From NCBI GenBank assembly GCA_963663395.1, contig OY760226.1, forward strand, positions 2,976,001 to 3,040,000: 64,000 nucleotides of DNA, read 5' to 3'. The notes under the pieces were generated by a model, which was not told the DNA's origin, did no database searches, and saw only the letters and a list, made by a program, of their open reading frames with translations. The position numbers were made by a program, and so were the translations under genes. Position 1 is the first letter of the stretch; every line of letters starts with the position of its first letter. Below, one piece after another: positions 59,637 to 64,000 of this stretch. This DNA comes from Azophilus sp963663395. Lineage in GTDB: Bacteria; Pseudomonadota; Gammaproteobacteria; Pseudomonadales; Azotimanducaceae.

Positions 59637-60658
59637 GCGAACGCCGCGTGAATTTCGGACTCTGGTACGACTTCAGAAATCCGGCGCCGAGTCCGGTTTC
59701 CTTCGAACGGCTCTACCGCGACTCCCTCGATCAGATCGCCTGGGCGGAGACGCTCGGTTTCGATTCCGTCTGGCTGACGGAACACCATTTCTGCGAAGAC
59801 GGCTATACGCCCTCGCCCCTGGTGCTCGCCGCCGCCATCGGCGAGCGGACTTCGCGCATGCGCATCGGCACCAACCTGATGCTGCTGCCCCTGGCCGATC
59901 CCGTGCGCCTCGCGGAAGACGCGGCGGCCGTGTCGATCCTGTCGGGGGGGCGCTTCGACCTCGGCGTCGGGCTCGGCTACCGGGCGCTGGAATTCGACTA
60001 CTTCGGGCGCCGGCTCAACCACCGGCCGAGCCTGATGGAGGAAGGCATCGACATCATTCGCCAGGCCTGGTCCGGCAGCCCCGTCACCATCGAAGGCAAG
60101 CGCTACCAGATAGACGGGCTGCCCGTCGGGCCGGCCCCCGCCGAAACGCCCAGGCTCCTCATGGGTGGCATGGCGGAACCGGCGATCGCCCGGGCCGCAC
60201 GGCTCGGCGACGGATTTCTCTCCACCGGCGGCATCGGGCACGACCTGTACATCAATGCGTTGCAGGAACAGGGGAAGGACCGCTCCCAGGGGGTCATCTG
60301 CGCCGGAAACTGGATGATCGTGGCACCGGATCCGGAGGCGGAAGTCGCTCGCATCGGAGATCACGTGCTGTATCAGACCAACCAGTACATCTCCTGGGGC
60401 GCCTTCGGGGCGCCTGAATCCGTGCCGCTGTTCCCGGATGCCGCGAGCGCGATCGAAGGCGGGCTCTACGAGCTATGCGATGCCGGCGGCGCCGTCGCGA
60501 ACCTGAAGCAGATGCTCACCGACTACCCCGAAATCGCCGATGTACACTTCTGGGCGCAATTCCCGGGCGAGTCGGTGGAGAGCGGTAGCCGGCGTATCGA
60601 ATACCTGGCGTCCGAGGTTCTGCCGAAGGTTCGGCAGGGCATGGCTTTGGGGCGATAA
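59633..60658 (+). CDS. LLM-class flavin-dependent oxidoreductase
   Basis: A 341-residue luciferase-like enzyme of the FMN-dependent type. It begins VNFGLWYDFRNPA, then FDSVWLTEHHFCEDGY (the EHHF motif of bacterial-luciferase-like monooxygenases), RIGTNLMLLPLADPVRLAED, GGRFDLGVGLGYRALEFDYFG and PRLLMGGMAEPAIARAA. The EHHF signature places it nearer to true monooxygenases than the other three in this window. Coupled to the alpha/beta hydrolase by ATGA. A long non-coding gap follows. Confidence 0.88.
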   Translation: MSERRVNFGLWYDFRNPAPSPVSFERLYRDSLDQIAWAETLGFDSVWLTEHHFCEDGYTPSPLVLAAAIGERTSRMRIGTNLMLLPLADPVRLAEDAAAVSILSGGRFDLGVGLGYRALEFDYFGRRLNHRPSLMEEGIDIIRQAWSGSPVTIEGKRYQIDGLPVGPAPAETPRLLMGGMAEPAIARAARLGDGFLSTGGIGHDLYINALQEQGKDRSQGVICAGNWMIVAPDPEAEVARIGDHVLYQTNQYISWGAFGAPESVPLFPDAASAIEGGLYELCDAGGAVANLKQMLTDYPEIADVHFWAQFPGESVESGSRRIEYLASEVLPKVRQGMALGR

Positions 60659-61160
60659 GTAAACCGCCCGGTGGAGTTCCGGACATCCACCACGGCCGCG
60701 AACTCGCAGGGGTGGGCGAGCCGGTAGACCCTGTGCTACCGCGCCCCCACGGTGCCTGACCCCTCCACTGGCTGCTGGCGAAGGCACGGAAATGTGCCGG
60801 TGCGGTGATCGTAAGCGGGCTGGTCGGCCTGCCTTCTGCAATGCTGTAGCAACGGCGCAAGCCAAACGCTATGATTGGGCCGGTTGCCTGGATCGTGCGC
60901 CGGACGCTATGGGTCAGCGGACCGGTGGATTTCATGGCGGTGGCAAGTGCTTTTGCGAGCATGCTCGAGGGACCCATGCTCATCAAACCCGGTCTTTCCA
61001 GACTAGAGGAGAACGGCCTCTGCGCCGTGACGACCGTCTGCCTGTCGACGGTCACTGGCGATGGGGTCGTCGTCAATTCAAGCACTCCTGGCGTTGAAGA
61101 ACGGCTTTCGGCAGGGTTGCGGTCACCTTCATCGCCGGCGGCAAATTCTGACTGTCGCCT
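60659..61160. other. Gap between the LLM and TrpF-like genes
   Basis: About 500 bases. Open frames occur on both strands but none has recognisable domains, a ribosome site or a conserved start. It may hold a decayed gene. I see no RNA gene or convincing terminator. Confidence 0.35.
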
Positions 61161-61814
61161 GTGCTGACGAGTCATTTGAAACCCGCATTCATTGCATTTT
61201 CGGGTGTTGACGATCCGCAGACGATTGGCGATCTGCGGGCATTGAGCGAGCAATATCCCATCGAATGGGGTGTTCTCGTTCATCCCGACCGAAGCGGCCC
61301 GCCTTTTGCCGATCCGGCGCTTCTCGAGCGCTTGCGTTCCGCCGGCGTCCGGTTGTCCGCGCATCTTTGCGGGCCGCTTGCGGCGGCAGTGGTCAAGGGC
61401 AGGCCCACGGAATTCGAGGTTGCCGGTTTTTCGCGGGTTCAAATCAATCACATGCAGGGGAGGGCCGATGGCGGGGTTGTCGCCCGGGCCAGCCGGTACG
61501 CAGCCTGTCAAGGCGTACGGGCTGTACTGAAGTGCTCGGGTGCATTTCCCCCCGACGGTCGCGTTGACTGGCTGCACCACCTCTCGCCCGGAAAGGGCGT
61601 GCGGCCGAGGTGGCTCCCGCAAGTCTACAACACGCACCCATTCTGCGGTGTATCTGGCGGCATCGATCTCCACAACGTCATCGAACTGCTGTCGGCAAGG
61701 CTGATCGTCGCGATGGGCGTACCGTTCTGGATCGACATCGAAACGGGCGTGCGCACGGACGGCTTGCTGGACGTCGACAAATGCGCGGCAGTGTGCGCTG
61801 CTGTTTACGGCTGA
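61161..61814 (+). CDS. TrpF-like TIM-barrel protein
   Basis: A 217-residue protein that looks like a phosphoribosylanthranilate-isomerase-type barrel: FIAFSGVDDPQTIGDL at the first strand, WGVLVHPDRSG, LSAHLCGPL, GFSRVQINHMQG and VSGGIDLHNVIELL at the phosphate-binding end, finishing with IDIETGVRTDGLLDVDKCAA. The catalytic Cys and Asp of genuine TrpF cannot both be placed, and no trp genes are near, so a different substrate is likely. The start is GTG 61161 or TTG 61177. Confidence 0.6.
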   Translation: MLTSHLKPAFIAFSGVDDPQTIGDLRALSEQYPIEWGVLVHPDRSGPPFADPALLERLRSAGVRLSAHLCGPLAAAVVKGRPTEFEVAGFSRVQINHMQGRADGGVVARASRYAACQGVRAVLKCSGAFPPDGRVDWLHHLSPGKGVRPRWLPQVYNTHPFCGVSGGIDLHNVIELLSARLIVAMGVPFWIDIETGVRTDGLLDVDKCAAVCAAVYG

Positions 61815-61917
61815 TCGCCGACCACCGAAAAGGCTACCGCAGTGCGGCACCCTCTGGTTGCGTGACGGGTCTCCGGGGTTTCGCTATAGTCGGATTTCGG
61901 CCGTCAGGGAGGGGATC

Positions 61918-63414
61918 ATGCAGCTGGAACCGCTGAATGGATTCCTTTGCCGCCCCGGCGGCGGCGTCCACATCGCAGCCCTGTGCCTGGCCTGGTCACT
62001 TGCCCATGTCGCTCACGCTGTCGATATTCCGGCCACTGTACCGCTGCCGGTCGTTCCCGGTGATGACGAGACCCGCTCGACCCCCTTTATCGCCTGGTAC
62101 GAGGATCTGGGGAAATCCGGTTATGTTGAGGAGGAGTTCCTGGTCTCCGGCGACGCTAATATCTACGAATACGTGGACGACGAGTCGCAAAGCAGCGCAG
62201 TCCGCATGCGGGACGAGGCCATTCCTTATACCTCCCGCCTGCTGATCCGCAGGCCGGCGGACGCGGAGCGCTTCAACGGGACCCTGTACCTCGAAGTGCT
62301 GAATCCGACTGCCGGCTGGGACGGCGACCCCATCTGGCAGAACACCCATGAATACATGATGCGCGAGGGGGCGATTTACGCCGGGCTCACCAGCAAGCCG
62401 GTGGCGCTGAATTTCCTGCGCGACAAGTGGGGGAGGGACCCCTATCCGCAACGCGACAGCAGCCGCTACGCGAAACTGGAAATGCCATACTTCGGCCAGA
62501 TCTGGGACATGCTGAGCGAAGTGGCGGCGCTGCTGAAATCTCCGGATGCCGATGGCAATCCCCTGGCCGGTTTCCCGGTTCGGCGTACCATCCTCACCGG
62601 CTACTCGCAGTCAGTGGCCTACCAGGTCACCTACGCCAATTCCTTTCACGCTCGCGAGCGCATGCCCGATGGAACTCCGCTGATCGACGGTTACTTCCTG
62701 TCGGCCGGCGGCTCGGCAAAAAACATCAACAGGCCCACACGGGAAACGGAGGGTCTGCCTCCCGGGGACAGGCGCAACCTGGTCGATGTCGATGTGCCGG
62801 TCGTACGTTTCCAGACCGAGACGGAGGTTCCCCGGTCTCACCGGCTGCGCCAGCATCCGCCGGAGTACCCACTGGTGCGTATCTACGAGATGGCGGGCGG
62901 GGCGCACGTGGACCAGGCCACCGTCGACGTGGGCGGTAAGGCCCTCAGCCGGGATCTGGGCCTGCCGAGTTTCGCCGCGGGCTGCGACAACCCGGTCAAC
63001 CCGGTGCGCATCGGGTATGTGCAGTCGGCGACGCTCGAAATCATCGACCAATGGGTGCGCGGTACCGCCGAGCCGCCGCCGAGTCGGGTGATCGACCTGG
63101 TCGACGGTGAGGACGGCTCAATGGAGATCGCACGGGATGCAGCGGGCAATGCCCTGGGCGGGGTGCGGCTGCCCAGCCTGGCGGCACCGCTGGGGAGCTA
63201 TCTGCCCAACAACACCGGGGCGGGATTCTGCTTTCTGATCGGATCCTTCGTTCCGTTCGAAAAGAGTGAAGTCGCGCGGCTTTATCCGGAACGTCAAGAC
63301 TACGTGCTGCAGGTCATCGACGCGGCCGGTCGCGCGGTTGCCGATCGTTTCCTGCTCGAAGCCGATGCACAGCGCCTGCGTAAGGAGGCGGCGGGCGCCG
63401 TCGTCGGAAACTGA
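61918..63414 (+). CDS. Exported alpha/beta hydrolase-domain protein
   Basis: A 498-residue protein with a signal segment (HIAALCLAWSLAHVAHA, about residues 17-33). The alpha/beta hydrolase-domain family pattern is present: GTLYLEVLNPTAGWDGDPIW, GAIYAGLTSKP, nucleophile elbow LTGYSQSVAY, GYFLSAGGSAKNINRP, VVRFQTETEV with the acid, and MAGGAHVD with the His. AGGGAGGGGATC precedes ATG 61918. Probably an extracytoplasmic esterase or amidase; no substrate known. Confidence 0.8.
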   Translation: MQLEPLNGFLCRPGGGVHIAALCLAWSLAHVAHAVDIPATVPLPVVPGDDETRSTPFIAWYEDLGKSGYVEEEFLVSGDANIYEYVDDESQSSAVRMRDEAIPYTSRLLIRRPADAERFNGTLYLEVLNPTAGWDGDPIWQNTHEYMMREGAIYAGLTSKPVALNFLRDKWGRDPYPQRDSSRYAKLEMPYFGQIWDMLSEVAALLKSPDADGNPLAGFPVRRTILTGYSQSVAYQVTYANSFHARERMPDGTPLIDGYFLSAGGSAKNINRPTRETEGLPPGDRRNLVDVDVPVVRFQTETEVPRSHRLRQHPPEYPLVRIYEMAGGAHVDQATVDVGGKALSRDLGLPSFAAGCDNPVNPVRIGYVQSATLEIIDQWVRGTAEPPPSRVIDLVDGEDGSMEIARDAAGNALGGVRLPSLAAPLGSYLPNNTGAGFCFLIGSFVPFEKSEVARLYPERQDYVLQVIDAAGRAVADRFLLEADAQRLRKEAAGAVVGN

Positions 63415-63478
63415 TGGGGCAATGCCCCAGCGCAGTGGTCGGTGGTGCGAAAACTGCTGGACGGTATTCGGCAAGCGG

Positions 63479-63847
63479 ATGGTTGAAGGAGTAAACATCG
63501 CCGGATTGAGTCCGTCGCAAGGGTCCCGGCGCTGCTTGTCCCGGCGTGATCTGATCCGGACCGGAATTGCGGCAGCCCTGGGTTGGGCCATGGGTGCCAC
63601 ATCGAGCCGTCTCGCCACAGCGGGAGAAGCCAATGGTTGTGTCGACCCGGAACTGTTGAGCGGAGCCGCTGCGAGCCTGCGCTCGGCGATGGAGTACAGG
63701 CCGCGCTCGGCCGACCCGGTGACCCGGTGCTCTGCGTGTGCGTTTTTCACCCCTGACGGCGGCGACGCGCGTTGTGGGCAGTGCGTGCTACTGAGCGGCC
63801 CTGTGGATGGCGTCGGACATTGCACCTCCTGGAGCCCGCGGGAATAA
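63479..63847 (+). CDS. Tat-exported high-potential iron-sulfur protein (HiPIP)
   Basis: A 122-residue protein with a twin-arginine signal SRRDLIRTGIAAALGWAMGA and a mature domain carrying CSACAFFTPDGGDARCGQC then SGPVDGVGHCTSW. The C-x2-C-x(n)-C-x(n)-G-x-C-x-x-W arrangement and the aromatic FF are characteristic of HiPIPs, which carry one electron via a [4Fe-4S] cluster in the periplasm. The start at 63479 is not backed by a strong ribosome site. The rest of the window (63848-64000) shows no gene. Confidence 0.82.
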   Translation: MVEGVNIAGLSPSQGSRRCLSRRDLIRTGIAAALGWAMGATSSRLATAGEANGCVDPELLSGAAASLRSAMEYRPRSADPVTRCSACAFFTPDGGDARCGQCVLLSGPVDGVGHCTSWSPRE

Positions 63848-64000
63848 AGTCAACGCCTTCAAACCGCAGCGCTTCTTTTTCCTTCTGTAGACGCCCTGGC
63901 GGGCTCTGGAGAGCGGTCCGTTGCATCCTTGCGGGGATTGGGAATCCGTGTTGTGAAACCCCCGTCAACGGAGTATAAGTTGGCAGAGGAATAGGGGAGT

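Noticed and set aside
60516..61850. A 444-codon minus-strand frame over the LLM end, gap and TrpF-like gene
   Set aside because: No motifs and it opposes two better-supported genes; the gap part could be a decayed gene but cannot be identified.
1..64000. CRISPR arrays, rRNA operons, riboswitches
   Set aside because: No regularly spaced identical repeats, rRNA core sequences or known riboswitch patterns were noticed in a by-eye scan.

Overview
The window looks like a chromosome segment of a Gram-negative, high-GC, aerobic heterotroph, most likely a gammaproteobacterium. It encodes two TonB-dependent outer-membrane receptors, lipoproteins, Tat and Sec exported enzymes and a HiPIP-type protein. 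Gene order is dense, with many ATGA/GTGA/TTGA start-stop overlaps. There are four LLM (luciferase-like) flavin monooxygenases, many alpha/beta hydrolases and three amidohydrolases, which fits scavenging of organic compounds. A SopB/IpgD-like protein hints at contact with a eukaryotic host. No rRNA, tRNA or CRISPR array was seen.

Layout. 0-7.2 kb: end of a GIY-YIG-like gene (cut by the window edge), isochorismatase-type hydrolase, alpha/beta hydrolase, LLM enzyme, cupin, a degenerate SopB-like inositol phosphatase, and a secreted small protein coupled to a second LLM enzyme. 7.2-15.0 kb: a toxin-antitoxin island built from repeats. It holds an SDR gene beside a duplicated HigA fragment, HigBA sitting between two pieces of a broken AbiEi gene, orphan XRE antitoxins, an intact AbiEi/AbiEii pair, and two near-identical Fic genes flanking that pair, each followed by the same inverted-repeat element.

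15.0-21.3 kb: a visibly AT-richer island with long non-coding flanks. It carries a tightly overlapping three-gene operon: a DruA-like DUF4338 protein, a protein-kinase-like plus ORC/CDC6-like ATPase fusion, and an unrecognised partner with GFEERS and LDISGMSS motifs. This is the best candidate for an undescribed defence system.

21.3-32.6 kb: a catabolic cluster on the minus strand headed by a divergent TetR regulator and a strong sigma70-type promoter. In transcription order it has a TonB receptor, Tat-exported esterase, a UGSC-family selenoprotein whose UGA codon splits the naive ORF, its coupled partner, a glutathione transferase, an MFS carrier and a tandem CoA-transferase. The scheme suggested is uptake, ester cleavage, redox or thiol chemistry, and CoA transfer, but the substrate is unknown.

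32.8-43.3 kb: two YtcJ-type amidohydrolases, an N-acyl-D-amino-acid deacylase-like enzyme, a CNNM/CBS membrane protein, an AGCS amino-acid:Na+ symporter and a second TonB receptor, consistent with uptake and hydrolysis of acylated amino compounds or peptides. 43.4-52.1 kb: SRPBCC-like protein, LLM enzyme coupled to an acyl-CoA synthetase, and three exported hydrolases (CocE/NonD esterase, DUF885 lipoprotein, M24 Xaa-Pro aminopeptidase). 52.2-60.7 kb: IclR regulator coupled to a polysaccharide-deacetylase-like enzyme, divergent from SDR, SnoaL-like, HcnA/HcnB-like flavoprotein, MFS, alpha/beta hydrolase and LLM genes. 60.7-64.0 kb: a TrpF-like protein, an exported alpha/beta hydrolase-domain protein and a Tat-exported HiPIP.
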